Source: Eleginops maclovinus
Taxonomy: Eukaryota; Chordata; Actinopteri; Perciformes; Eleginopidae
DNA length: 64,000 bases
Direction: 5' to 3'
NCBI RefSeq assembly: GCF_036324505.1
Contig: NC_086350.1
Location: 12,012,032-12,076,031, forward strand
The translations under genes were made by a program, and so were the position numbers. The notes below the pieces were generated by a model. That model ran no database searches. It saw only the letters and a program-made list of their open reading frames with translations, and was not told the DNA's origin. Of this stretch, positions 39,331 to 53,605 are shown in pieces. Each line of letters starts with the position of its first letter. The first letter of the stretch is position 1.

Positions 39331-42300
39331 GGTGTGCATGCATTCGATAAGATAAGATTACCTACGGAATAAAGGTGCACTATAAACCCACATTCGGCCC
39401 AACCTACTACCCTGTGTATAAACCAAAAGGATGCAAGGACAACTTTGATGCTGCCTGTTTAATTTTTGAGTTAAAATGAATTATGCTGCTGTCACATTGT
39501 TGAGCAGGGGAAGGATGTGTCGGATGTGAAGCGAGTAGAGTAAGCATGCCTGCCTGTGTTTAAAAATGATTGATTAAGCTGACACCGGCTCAGGGGTGCA
39601 ACACCGCTCTATTTTTCTCCCTCATTATGTAAGGCTATATTTCAAATCAGGAGTGCACTGGAGGAAGACACCAGAGACACCAGATAGGACACCCTTCAAA
39701 TAAAAAGTTTATCAGTCAACAGCCAAGGAGACTGATGAGTTTTCTTTCTAATCTAGTCTTGGGAGTGGCGAGAGAAAAGAGAAAGAATGTTGTTTGTCAA
39801 AGGATAAAAAAAAAAATGTTTGACCAGTTTTGCCACAAGCCTTCTTTGTACAGTTCATTTTAGGAACATGTTTTGTAAAAACTCCACTCACAATCAGGCA
39901 GATTCACATGTAAACTATGCATTTTACATGTTGTATTTATCTCCTTATGAACAGATAAGTTCAGCTGTTCACCTAAATGTAATAAATTCAGATTAGTGCA
40001 GAAATGTTGCTTTTTTAAAGCAGATTCAACCCTTCTCCTTGTACTGCACTAGTTGTCTGTTTAAACGGCAGGAACAAAATACGAATTCTCGGAATGACTT
40101 TTTTTACCAGGCGGACTTCCTGACATATCTTTGTTCCCTTACAAATCGGACATCAGAACCCTGAGCCCAGCAAACATGCAGTTCTTTGCATGCTCATGCA
40201 GTGCAGAGTGCCAGAGTGTAATGAAAGAGACATATTAATGGCCTTTCACTTATTCATGCGTCGGAAATGAAGAGGCACAGTCACATTTTGAAACGGTTGA
40301 CAGAATAAAGAGCCAACATTGGGGAAATGATTGTATTTATGATTTCACGCTGACATATGAAGGTATCAAGAGAGAGACAGAGTGACACATTTCTGACAGT
40401 TCAAAGTGTTAAATGATGTGATGTATGGCAACATACTCGAGCACGGGGGCACCCGCTCTTATATATTTTCACTTTAAGGATCAGCGCCTCACAAGTGCAA
40501 ACCTGGGAGGCAGCTGAAGTCATTTCTGTCTTTTCAGCAAACCGGGAAGTACTGTATATTGTACATTATATACACATAAATAAAATCATCATTGAACTGC
40601 AGGAGAGCTATTTACTGGGTTGGCTTTACACTTGTTTAATTTGGGCAGACGCAGATAACACAGTCCACCCTGATTTTAGCAGTGTCTCCCCAATAGCACC
40701 ACCTAGCAGCAGCTTGACCACAGTAAACCTATGTCCACACTCAGCCACATCGTGTCTACATGCCTGCATGAAGAAGAATTCCTTTGTTAAAATCACTGAA
40801 CTAAATTGTGAGCTCTTCGATGTGACTCATCAGTTATTCTTCTAATTCTAAAAGTTTTGTTAAGGTCACATTAGCGCAGATGTAGTAAATAAGTGTACAA
40901 TACATATTGTACAATGTATTTCACTTCACAATATTTAATCTTACATTCGGTTCTTGATGATCTATTCTGTTCTGCCTTTTTAGATTTACATTTATTGTTG
41001 ATAACAATTACACATTTCTAGAAACTGAATATTGCCAGTACTATCTGCAACCTGCGGACTATATGAGGATACTTACAATTGAAACTGAATGCTGCAGCAT
41101 GAAATAAAAATAGCCAAAGTGTCCATACTGCATGCATTCATGCTCGGTGATCCTAGATAATAGTTAGAAAAAAATGCATTCAATTAGTATTTAATTTAAG
41201 TATAAGGTTTATTTTCTAATATAAAGTCCATAATATCATTCTTTGCAACAGGCGTGGAGTGAAGATTTGCAGGTCAGAGTGAATTCTTTTCTGACAGAGC
41301 CAGAGTTGACTCATGGCATGTGTGTAGAGTTCATATGACTGGGGACCGGAGTGATTTTCTCAGTTAAAAATCAGCAGGTGAAAAATGGCGTGGTTATTTG
41401 TGCCTGACAGAAGTTAAGAGCTTTTCCCTGAAGGCCGGCAGCCTCCCTGCTGACCGCAAGGCAGACTTCTCCTCCAGCATCCACTCACCTTGTGAGATCA
41501 CACCTCTACACCGGCAGCTGGAGCGCACATCCCATAACTCCACAGCAACACATGTAGCTTAAGGACTCTTTGAAAGTTTGTTTGTCTGTTTTTGTTTGTG
41601 TGCAATGTTCACAGAAGTTGAGTGCGGAGGATAGGCACGGAGGCAGGTAAATGAAGTGCAAGGTCATGGTTCTGTATGTGTGTAATTAGTAGTGTAATTG
41701 CTTCCGGGATCTAAGGCAGATGGGAGAATCCTGTGCGGCATGAACAGGTCCCACAGGAAGAGATCAAAGCAGTGTCTGGGGAAGGAGGACCTCCATTAGA
41801 GTTTATGCTTTATAAGGTTCAGAGGATAGAAAAAAAATCCCGTATGCAGAATAAAATATTTAACGAGGACCTATACCTGAATACAGGTAAATAAATGACC
41901 GCAGTCACAGAAGTTCACCTAACAGTCCTGAACAGTGGAAAATCCAGCCACTGTCCACAATCATATTAATAATTTCAGTATTATAAAACAGTAATTTAGG
42001 GAAATAGTCGTCACAGACCATGATGAAACATACTGTACATGTGATATATTACAGCCATAAGCCCTAACATGGCAGACTTTTAAAAGTCTCCAAAATATGT
42101 TGTGTTTTGCCATTTTCTAAATTGTGGGTCGATTAACATGCTGTTAACAAGAACATAAACAACAGGGAAAAAAATCCCACAGAATGTAATTTGCAAATCT
42201 TGCATCACAGCAAACATTTCTTTGACTCGTCAGTCACCAAAGTGATGGTCGCCAGCCTTCGCTGCTGCATGGGATGATGAAAACAAGACAGCGGCACAAT

Positions 42301-45300
42301 GCCTGCCTGATCCTATCTGACGTTCTTTGCCCGTTCCACATTACTGTGGGGTCTGTGATGTGGGGCGGCTGCTAATTTAGCCTTTAGCTTCATGGTACCG
42401 TAAATCACAACACTCAGGAAGACAAATGTCAGAACACATGTTGCCAGACTGTCATTGAGCAGAAGATTCCTTTAATTGGGTGTGCAGGGACTGGGTCCAA
42501 TCCCCAGCACCCTCTTCTTCCTCCTCCCTCACTCTCGCTCTCTCTTTGCCTCTCTCAACATACTAACAAAAGGCAAAGAGATGAAAAAGACCGCGCCAAC
42601 CCATCCCTACTTTGTGCCATTATAGAACAGACACACTAGGGGTAAAGAGGTACGATGCTCAACATCAAGGAGAGCTTTATATAACTCTCTTTTTATTCGC
42701 CTTGTTTCATGTTTATTTTACTTCTTCAAGCTATCATGTCTGATTGACACTGCTCCCTGTCATAACAACCATTATTCATCGAACCAGCTTATGGAATACA
42801 GTGATAGCTTCTGGATATATTTGTCTGAGTTTAGGAAAATGTGTAAAGAATCAAAAATGCTCTCCAAAGTATGTTCGGTGTCATCTCATCATCAGTGTTA
42901 TGATTCCACCCTTCCCCTTCCTCCGCTCACGCACACTCTGAACTTCAGCAGAGGGAATAGAGATCATAAAGAATAGATATTCAAAGGCTTTAACACAAAA
43001 AGACTTTCCTCAAAGCCGGCTTCTCTCTGGATCCGCCGGGCTAGGGAGGGTGAAATGTCCACACAGAGAAATCACAGGGCTAAAGTCAAAACTAGTCATT
43101 TTAATTCTGTTAACATCTGTTGTCCGCAGTTTAGATATCATTAGTGATGGAGCGGCAAATGTTTATTTCATCATGTGCTGCAAGATCGTAGAGTGTGTAC
43201 AAAAGGAAAAGTTATACTTTGGCCAAGATTTTGGTTCAAATGATTAAACCTTATAAAAAAAACAAATACAAGGGTAGCACCCAAAAAACTCCCTCATTAG
43301 AAAGACTAACTAATAAAGCACAGTCAAAGGTTACAGACACACTGAAGAATATTCAGACTGAGCAGGAAAATTAATCTAAATGTAATATACTCTAGGACCC
43401 AAGTTTAAACATCACATGCTTCCTTCTGATTAATCTCTTCCGCAAAGTTAAAGGATTTGTTAAAATAATTATAATAAATGTGTATTTCTTCACGTTAAGC
43501 ACGAGTTAACTCAGTGGAATTATTTGTTCAGCGTGAAGGAGTCTGATGAGCTCAGTTCAGGCCATGCAGATTACAGGTGGTAAAAGTAAAGCGGAGCTGT
43601 CATACCGCTGCAGGTAAAAAGGAATATATTGCATGTAGGATTGATGAAGCTGTTCTGAAAGAATCATAGCTATCTTTTATCATAACGCTCTCCTAGCAAA
43701 ACCTAGAAATGGAATATTTTGTTTTACTTTTGAAAAAGGAAAAAGTGATGTTTTTCTGAAATGATAAGCAAAAGTTTTGTCTAAACCAGGTAACAGGGGC
43801 ATTGCGCCATCATACCAAAATGTTGCTTTCCCCCTGTAAAATATAAAAGTGACACCAGAAAACAATAGTTCTGTTCGTCAAAAACTGTATAATTACTCCA
43901 AAAATATGAAAAGCGTGTCAAATAAACCTTCAGGCGGCATAGATAGCTTTTTGTTTTTACAAAGCTCCGACGTTGCGTTGTTGTTTATGTACGCTGCGCC
44001 ATCTTGTATAGGCCGTCATGTTCTCTCGAGAATTGAGATATCCTTTGTATAACATCAGCGCTACAGTGTCATACTATATTTCTATAGGAAAAACCCTGAT
44101 AAGCGCTAACTGATGACGCTGGTCCACTGAACTTTGAACAACTATTTATTATTTATAGTAGCAACTATTTTTTATGTTATTCATATACTGTGTGTAATCT
44201 GTTAATGTCAAGAACTGTAAACTAGCCCAGTTTAGCTCACTAATCAGACCATATAAAAACTAATAGATTTGAAAGGTCTGATTGTTGGTAATTCTCTACC
44301 GTAATTTCTTGTCCCTTATAATCAGCCTATACACAGTATGTGCTGTCGCCGATGTATCAGGGAATATATGAGGCTGCATTTTGAATGGAAATTGTATTTA
44401 TTCAGGTGTATGCCAGTAGAAAAATGTACACACAATGGCAGGTTTACTTAAAGCTAGTCTTATTCATCATGTAAACTATATATGATATGCAAATAACCTG
44501 TCTCGAACCTAAGTCAAAGCTCACATGTAATCTGTGTTGTAAACCTGTATACTGCAGAAACACTAATTCCCTGCAATAATCTAACATGTGATTCCTATCA
44601 TATGTTTGTTTAGGCCAGGCCTTGCATGGCAGTGGGGAGCGACGGGCCATGAGCTGCACAGCACCATCCTAATGAGCGGAGCTGGACTCAGACAAAGAGT
44701 CTGGGCATCTCTGCCCATTATCTGGCTCTGGTTCAATATTCATTCCTGTTCCTTTTCAGCAACTACGGTTTTATCACTCTGCTCTCATAAGCTGAGCAAA
44801 CCTTAATTAATACGCCTTAAATCAATATGACATTTTTATGTGAAAAGCTCCTGTAATCTCGAGCACTGATTTAGTTTAGTAAATTTATTTCACAATATTG
44901 TAGATATTTATCTAGACTATTCTTGTTAAATCAGACGACTGGGATTCATATGTATTCCATGTTATCAAAGACAAGAGAGTGAAATATCAGTTCACATTAA
45001 CTGACAAACTATTACCTATAAATATAATGCATTATACAGAATATACAATTTCTTACTGAAGGAAAGCAACCTTCATTTATTTTTCTACACATGCTTCATG
45101 AATGGATCACAGTGTCTTCATTCTCTAAACATTGTGTTCATGTGGCTTAAAGTGTGACAAAAGTTGGAGATTTTTTAAACTATGCTTTAGAAACATTGTG
45201 GGTTGCTTAACGTGAGTCTGAAATTCACCAAGACTAAAATAGACAGCCTGTAAAGAAAATTACACAGACGCAACAGCCAAAGCTGTCGTTTCCCCCAAGG

Positions 45301-46293
45301 TTTTCTAAAGCCTGAATTGTTCACAGTAATGTTTGTCTTCAACAACAAAACAAGTCTTTTCTCTTTTTCCTAGGTGGGTTTTTTTTCCCCAGCCAGACCC
45401 CGTAGTGAGCAGCAGGCACCTTTTATTGATCAACACAAAGTCCCAAATAAATGAGCGCAGAATGAGAGCTATGCTCCAGAGACTTCAGGGGAGCTGGAGC
45501 TCCATAGGTTCCCATCAATTTTAATCACTCCGCTAATGAAGAGGCTCCTCTCTGTTGGGTGTCCATAACTCACCGTGCCAGAGCTACCTCCACTACCTCA
45601 ATCAAATCATATCTACACAGTTCGCTTCTCTTCACAACTCTAATGACCTTTTCAAAATAAACAATGCCCGCATTAATGGAACTGAAAAATGGTTAGATAT
45701 GAATAGAAGAGTAAAGTGCTTTACAGAAAGAGTGCACAAAATGTGATTAAATCAAGCTCACTTCAACTTCCACGCCACGAGACAAAGCACTTCTGTATTG
45801 TATTCACAATGTGTAAATCAGCTTCTTAAAATGTATTTAAATTTGGAAAACATTTCAGGTAGGGTGATCTGATTGTAAGAACAACCAGTTTGATAGTCAC
45901 TCAAGCCAACAAATAGAATGATATTCCCTGCTAAACATTTATCTATTTTAATAAATATGTATAAAATGGTGAATTGATGTACTTATTTGTTTACATTTCA
46001 AATATAAAAAGAGTTAAACACTGGGAAATGCTGTATACTGCCCATTTTAAAATATAATATGTTAATAATATGTTCATGTTATCCAAGTGCAGTTCCAAAA
46101 TCCTTTTGTCTCCAATGTGTCGATGAAAACTGTGTAATGGCTTTGAATGCAACTTGAGAGATCTAGGCCTTCCTGGGGAGAAGCTCCTCACACAATGATG
46201 CAGTGTAATCTTCTTCATCTCATACATTTTTACCCTCCAAGTATTTCAGAAGTTATTGAAACTCCGAAACTCTGTGAAGTAGTGCTTCATAAA
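39331..46293. other. Upstream intergenic DNA, no gene recognised
   Basis: About 7 kb with no recognisable exon or RNA gene. A pyrimidine-rich tract lies at 42511-42556. The segment 43.86-44.11 kb has more CpG than its surroundings and may be an old mobile element, but I cannot define its ends. Confidence 0.5.
40894..40913. repeat. 20-bp near-perfect palindrome
   Basis: TGTACAATA and TATTGTACA are exact reverse complements around a two-base CA spacer. It could be a dimeric protein site or a chance AT-rich palindrome. Confidence 0.75.
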
Positions 46294-46326
46294 ACACACA
46301 CACACACACACACCCACACCCACACA
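46294..46326. repeat. Short imperfect (CA)n microsatellite
   Basis: About 33 bases of CA repeats interrupted by CCC units near the right end. Confidence 0.9.
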
Positions 46327-49300
46327 AAATTCCATGCTCATATTTTACTTCTTGTGACGTCCAGAATCTTTCTCCAGCATCTGCTCCTCTCACTGTAGGT
46401 AAGGGAAAAAATCCATCACCTTCCCCCTGGGTTTGCATAAGCCTCTCAAAGAGGTGAGTCACTGCCATTGGGCTATTTGTTGCCACGTTTGGGGATTTGC
46501 CCTGCCTTTTTGAATTTGATATCTGAACTCTCCGTAGTGGGCATCTAGGCGAAATGCCTAAGTTCTAAAGAAGCTGATGAGAGGCATTAGATGTTTGCAC
46601 TAAAACATACTATCTTCTTAAAAAAGGAATATGATATTTATTTATTTAGTTATTGTATGACTTAAGCGGTCTGGGAATTTTTTATGAACCAGAAAGAGTA
46701 AAACAACATAAAAGAAAGCCCTTATATGCCATTTCATCCAATTCTGCTTTGGCTGTTTAATAATGTGTGCACATTTATGTGAGGCCATGTTTAAAGGAAG
46801 GAAGAAAAAAAAACGACTCAATGAAACACATGATTTAACTGGAGTACTCTCGGGTGATCTCTGGACTGGAACACATTAAATTCACTGTGATTAACAGCTT
46901 GCTCTGAGAACCTATGGTGAACGGTGATGTCTGATCTTTCATTTGTGATGTAGCACATGGGGCACTCTTTGTGTGTTGTTGTTGTTGCCTGTGGGCACAC
47001 TGCGCTGTGTGCGCAGGAAGGGGCAGCAGGCCAAGTGGACAGAGACTTTGCTCTCGTCTCCGCAGCTGGCCTGACCTGTTCATACGGCCACATTAACAGC
47101 AGATGTGACCACATCCAGTGCTGCTCTTTAGACATCGAACTGGGAATACTCATGACACATTGCGCATTAGAGAAACACTATTACTGTAGATTTTGATAAC
47201 AATTAAAAACGATTTTACGGCTGGAAAAGTGGCACCAGGCACAGGACATCTTATTACATTTTCATTGTCAAAATGATTCAAATTCAATATATTATCCTGC
47301 TTCAAACTCTTATAACATACTGGTATTCCTGGACGTTACATTTAGTATCCTTTTTAGTGAAAACAAACAATCTTAAATGAGGTATTCATACCTAATAATG
47401 CCCTACCTGAATAAAAGATAACTAAATAAAATAGAGACATCACGGTTTTTTCTAACATTATATGTATTTTTTTTAAACCAGGTCATTTTTTTCAATTCTG
47501 AATATACACGATAATGAACATTTACAACAATCAACTCGTATGTTTTATCAGAATTCGTATTAATAAGCTATATTGCTTCATCTCTAACCTATTGCACACA
47601 ACTGCATGCTCCTGACAGACGAGGATTAAATATTTCTTCACGTAAAACAAAAATTAAAGAGTAAGATAATGACTACGAGCTGATGAATGAGTCTGTGAGG
47701 CAGGCATGTCTATGTTACGATGCGTTGGTTATTATCGATCAAACTAAACAATCTGACGGAGCTGACTGAAAGTCACCTTGATATAATTCTGGCTATCAAT
47801 CATTTGGAGTGCACTTTTAGTCATGGTTGGCAGTGCCATTAGCATCACCATGGCATTGTTTGGTGAAGACGACAGGGCTGTTCCGCTGTGATTAACACAA
47901 TGAAGAATCATATCCTCCTGTCCCGCTGCACAATCTTTTGTTTCCCATTTAGCTCACTAATCTCCTCTGGATGCTTCATCTCTGTCTGCATTATAACCAT
48001 CCCAAAATGTCTCAAATGTCAATTGGAAAGTGTTTGTGTGTGAGATATAGTACACTTGCCTCTGTATTTGTATTTTTAAGCCCTTGCATTGTCAAGCATT
48101 TGTATCACAATGAGGAAATCTACCATGGATAATTAGTTGAGAATAAGGTGCGGAGAAGCCAGGAGAATGCTTACGTTTTTTTTCGTGTTTTTTTTCTCAA
48201 ACAGACCTCTTCAGTCTTTTCTTTTACAAACAACACTGAATGTTTAAAAGGCACTTACATAAACTGAAATTAGCCTTGACAAAAACTACTCCCCGGGTCA
48301 ATTTCCATGTGTGCTTTATCCTCACAATAGCAGTATCCGACCTTACTGTATATCCTCGTCAGTATCGAATCAAGCTGTTTCATGGATCACTATTTACAAA
48401 GCTAAAGTCCTCCGGTCATTAGACCTGGCAATTGTCCTTTATACATGATCATTACCTTTATTATACAACGACATCTAACTATTAGCCGTTTTGCTGCCAA
48501 TGTTCACAACAGAAGCACAGCAAAGCAATGCTCTCAACACCTGGTCTGGGATCAGGGAGCAGAACATTTGCCCTCTGGTCTCACACGGTCTGCATTTGGA
48601 GGCGTTACGATGGGTTTCCTAAAGGTTCTGTGTGGTTGGGAGACATATGGCTTAGCCTGGTGTTATGTAACCCTTCAACCCTCACCATCTGCCTTGAAGG
48701 CCCAGGTGTGCAGAGCTTGCCAGCCACCAACTGAATCCAACACCGCTGGAGCTCTGTCATTCATGGGTTTTTAATTTCGCCACCATCCCTTCCCTTGTTC
48801 CAATTACCAGACATGCAAGTGTACAAATAAGCTGTATTAGTATCTGTGGAAACACTTCTCCAATTTGGCTGGACAGAGCTATAGGAAGCGCTGGAGAAGC
48901 TGCAGTGGATGTGAGAGGGAAGGTGCAGGGGGATACTCGTGCCAGGTGATTGTTGACAGGAGGGCCCAGTGCACAGAGCAGGCTGGGAGTTATTGGAAAA
49001 TAAATCATAAATCATCTCACCTTGGTGACAAGGAAAGGCCCTCACAGAGCACATCTCCAGTGTGGCCAGTGTAACTTCGTGTGATCGCCTACTCCTGTAA
49101 CACTCATGCTAATACAGTTCTAACGAGTATGCAGGCAGCGCACCGAGAACGGATCATTAAGAAAAAGAACTGAGACATGGATGAGGAAGGAAAACTTGAG
49201 TCCCGCTCACAGGGATAACTGTGACCTCTCTGTGAACACTAATAAGAGTTCATCCCACAAACCCTCTGTGCTCCCCTGAGGCATCAAGGCTTGCTCCTAC

Positions 49301-52300
49301 CCAGAGGTGATTTAGCCAACAACTCATCCCTTTAAAATATTGGAAGGGGGGAAATCTATAGTGGGCTTAGAAACATTGTGGGTGGCTTTATATCCAAAGC
49401 ACTGACAGGTTTGTCGTCAGAGAGTGCAAATGCTGCAAAACCAACAAATGTATTTGCCTTTACAAATACAGTGCATCTAGTCAGGTGATGGAGCCTTTGG
49501 TAAATATTGAGTGGAGGGGTGTCCCAGCAGCGTGGTCTGCAGGTTTATCTGTAGAGAGGAGTACAAAGATGAGCCCCCCTGAGGATTCAGGGAGAGATGG
49601 CTTGTGTTTGATCACCCATCAGGTGTCAGCGATGTTTCGGCTGTTAAAAACACAGGAGAGGCTGCCGCTCTTGTTTGTGCCAAGCACATCTCTTCAAAGA
49701 GCCTCGGAAGCTCTGTAGCTCCTCATTTAAATGGGAAAGTTTCTTTCCGCTGATAGCGAGCGCTGGTGGATCTCCTGTTGACACAGGACATTTTTTTTTT
49801 CCTGTGAAATCACATCACTGTTGTTTTTCTGCCTCGTGGTGAGAAGGTGATTAATGACCAATTTTCAGATTCTATCAAAGCAACAGCGCTGCAAATCCAC
49901 TCTAATTACTACACATTGTTACAAGCGTAGGAGAAAAAGAATATCACATGAATGCTGAGACCAGAGGATAGGAGAACTTTTTGAGTTTGAAATATGTATT
50001 AAAGGGTACTTTAAAACAATGCTGAATCATTTTTACCCAGATAATCACTTAATTTGTTCTTGAGTGATGATTTATCTTTTTTTCTTTAACCATCGCAGTA
50101 AAAACCCATTGTAAGCATGCTCTCAGCAAATACTGCATACATTTTAATTGCCACAATTCTCACCCCACTAATATAAACAGAAAGTTGAAAGTAAAAGTAA
50201 CAAAAAAGAAAGAATGAAATGTATTCCTGCATACTACGATATGGTAAATGTTAGCGCCTGCTGCATCGCACTCCATATCACTTCGCTCCATATGAAAAAT
50301 AGTTTGCTATTTTGGAACCCCCTGGCAGCCATAGTGGATCACCACAGACCCAGAGCTCATTTATCTTTTGTCAGAGATGAAGCCAAACTAACGCCATCTC
50401 CTGAAGCTGCTAAAGAATGAGGAGGGACGTAGGGAGGGTAAAAATAAACCCGGAGCCCAGGTACCTACACAAAGAAGTCACTCCACAAGTAATGGGTGGC
50501 TTCTGAAAGTGGAACTCTGTTTGGAAGTGTCTCTATGCTCGGGAATGACATTATTAAGTGTCTGGGTTTACTCAATTACCGATGCAATTTTATGAAATTA
50601 GAGACGTATTGAGAATAGATTTTACAGCAACGTTCCCCGTCTAGAATACTGACCAATTAAATTGTGATTTTGTTTGGTCCCACTTAAAAGCTCCTGCAAG
50701 GTTCAAATAATCCTCTTGAAGTAAATAAACAATTGTAAAATTGCTGTAAAAGGCACAGCAAATGCTTTATAAATGACATCATTATATGTTTTGATTATAA
50801 AATAGAAACAGGACTCTAAAGTCTTTAAATTATGATTGTACATGGATGTATATATTTAATTAGTATCTGTAAGAATACAAATCTTTCATCTACAATATTT
50901 TAAACACAATTCAACATTTATGTTATCTTTGTCATGGACCTGGAACTAATACTAATGGAAACACAGCTACAGTAACAAACATAGTGAGATCAGTATTTCT
51001 TTAGACACCTTTTTATTCAGTCTGAAACTGAACTGTTTCTTATGTCGAGTCTTAACATGTAACCAGAACATTACAGCTTCATACTAGGAGAGTCGGAGCA
51101 ATCGCCCTAATAGAGTCACAGTGCAAGTCCGTTATTCATCCTAGCATTAGATAATATCAATTCAATCCATTTTCAAAACAACAACCAACAAGAGCAATTG
51201 TTCGACTCCCCTCATCTCTGTCCATCCTCTTATGGCACCTGGTAAGGAACAAGGAACACACACACCTGTACAGCAGTCTACAACCCAAAGCAATCCTCAA
51301 GCCATACTGTGCTACTACAAGTCTTAAACTATTTTTACTTGACTTTAGCTGTTCACAAAAAACCTTTGATACCCCGTTGCCATGAATAAGCCAGTTTAGA
51401 GAATATTCCTTTACACCTCGATGCCCCAGATAGATCGGTCTGCCAGCAAAAACATGTAGCCGCCAGCTATAGCCTCCCTGTTTGACTCAGCTCTAGAATC
51501 CTTCTTTTACAGGAAGTATTAATGATAAACCTTGCCTTAATGATGATTTGAAATCTTGTTAAATCAGACTTGTTATACATCTTAACCAGTTGTTCTCACA
51601 TTTAAAAAATTAGCCTTACAAGGTTATCTGAATATAATGATAAAATGAACGTGTCTAATTAATATTGCTGTACTGCATTAAAGAAAACAGCTTCTGACAC
51701 CATCCATATTTTTGCTCAAACAACTGTTAAGGCAGATTTACAGCAACAGATCTTCACTTTTTTGTAATCATCCCTTTCAGGCCTCTAGGTTCAGATCTCA
51801 GTGGGCTTATATATTTTTATATTGGAAGGTATGAAGTGCAGATATCTGCACACACAATCACATTGTCAAGTCTCAACTGGAATTGGTGGTTCAACATTAA
51901 AATAAGTGCCCCAAACCTTTTTAGTCCTTCCTAACAACTCTATAAAGGTATTTCTTCTAAATCTCTCCACAGGTTATAAATATAAATGGGATGGCTTTCA
52001 ACGTGACAACAAATAACTGGAAGTAGCACATATACTTGGGAGGGAAATACATGCAGAAATACTGTATGTCACGGTGTCCCACACATCCAGAGGCCATTGA
52101 TAGCCATTCTGTGTATTTTTTCAGCTATCTACATGATTGACCAGATCTGCAGGGCAATAAACTGTAGCTGTAGTGTATCTCTCTGACAAAGCAATGATAG
52201 AGCAGTCTGTGATACTCAGAATGAGCCATCTGTGGGTCCCGGTGTCGGGGCTGCTTTGCAGACAGTATGACAGTCCTCAGGTATATCTCCCAGCATGGCG

Positions 52301-53435
52301 CATGCTGATAGTGTATTGGGCTGGTGTGATACACTGCTTGGTTACCGTTACAGATGAACAACCCCGATGTGTCTGACTTGCCGCCTGTCTCCACCTCCGA
52401 CTATATCTGTGCACCTCGGAGAAGTTCCACGGCGGACGGTGGGAAGACAAACGCACCCAGAACCAACACACAGCCAGTGGGCTTGTCATTGGGAGAACAC
52501 ACCATGACTAAAAAAGCTGTGATTGCTTCTCCATGCCTGATGTGGTCTGATGATGGCTCATCCCTGGCCCGGAGATGAGAACCTGATGAACTGTCAGGAG
52601 GCAAACAGCTTTAAATGAGAAATTGACAGACAAGAGCTGCATATAGGTAACATAATAGACAGTGGGATGTTTGGACTTCTCTTTGCAGGTGGTAATATGA
52701 TGGCTTCTCTTTGTCCCCCTTGAAAATACAGTGAACACAATGCCACCAACAACATACCCGGATTGTGCCTTGTACCCATACTTAATACAAAAAAACTGGC
52801 CACATTTCCATCGCAGACTCTTGTTAATTATAAAACTGCTGAAACAGACTATGCATTGTTTCATGTTGCACAGCTATTATCAAAGAAATGTATTATTCTT
52901 CCTCGCGGTAAAAGATTTCATCACATCTGCGGAGCTGGAGAGCCGCTCCACTTTGATCTTAACGTGTCTTTTTAATCAAGTTCCAAAAGAGACGTCTTCA
53001 TTGTTGCAGGCCCTGGCCAGACAGCACTGGGAGACATATGCTAAGTTTATCTTCAGCAAATAGATCAGCAGCGCTTTAATATTTTCGCTCTATAATGGTC
53101 TTCGTTCCCATAGCACTGGGCCCATTTGGCATTATTTGCTGCTGGGCATGACTTCTTAATAGAATCGGAATTCCAATTTGACTCTCCCGCTTAGCAGCCT
53201 AAATTTGAAGACCGGCTGTCCGCAGCCTTGGAAAGTGAAAGGCAGTAATTTGAGCAGACCCCCCCCTAGCATTACAACTGCTGCATAAAGCATAATTTCT
53301 GGTAAGGTTTCTCTTTTTTCTTTGAAGGCTACAAATGAACTTACAGTATTTTTACACTTTTCACATCTATTCAATAAGATTAAACTGCATTGTCGTGTGA
53401 TATAAGAAGTCAATCTGTTTGCTTGCCACCCTCCT
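46327..53435. other. Upstream intergenic DNA, no gene recognised
   Basis: About 7 kb without a recognisable gene. The 52.1-52.6 kb patch is GC-richer and open in several frames on both strands. One plus-strand frame at 52354 is preceded by an acceptor-like TTACCGTTACAG, but the peptide is unfamiliar. The 109-codon frame at 48445-48774 is also unremarkable. Confidence 0.5.
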
Positions 53436-53605
53436 GCAGAGTGGTCAAGGTAGAGGGTCAGCCACAGAGCAGCTCGACCGGGGTAGCTAAAGATTCACTC
53501 ATTTGCTCAAGGACACTTCAAAAACGATGGATGTTGTCTGTCATGGGGGCCTGAACTCAGACCCTCTGGATGAAGGACAGTCTAGCGCATCACAACCGTC
53601 TATAG
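53436..53605. mobile_element. Possible degenerate dispersed repeat
   Basis: Phrases such as AGGGTCAGCCACAGAGCAGC, then TTGCTCAAGGACACTTCA, then GGCCTGAACTCAGACCCTCT and a CAGTCTAGCGCATCACAACC-like end occur in this order. They resemble a dispersed repeat I associate with many fish genomes, which has the same phrase order. No terminal repeats or coding sequence are visible, and the boundaries are approximate. Confidence 0.35.

Noticed and set aside
52354..52578. 74-codon plus-strand frame preceded by an acceptor-like TTACCGTTACAG
   Set aside because: No convincing donor follows the frame, overlapping frames are open on the opposite strand, and the peptide is unfamiliar.
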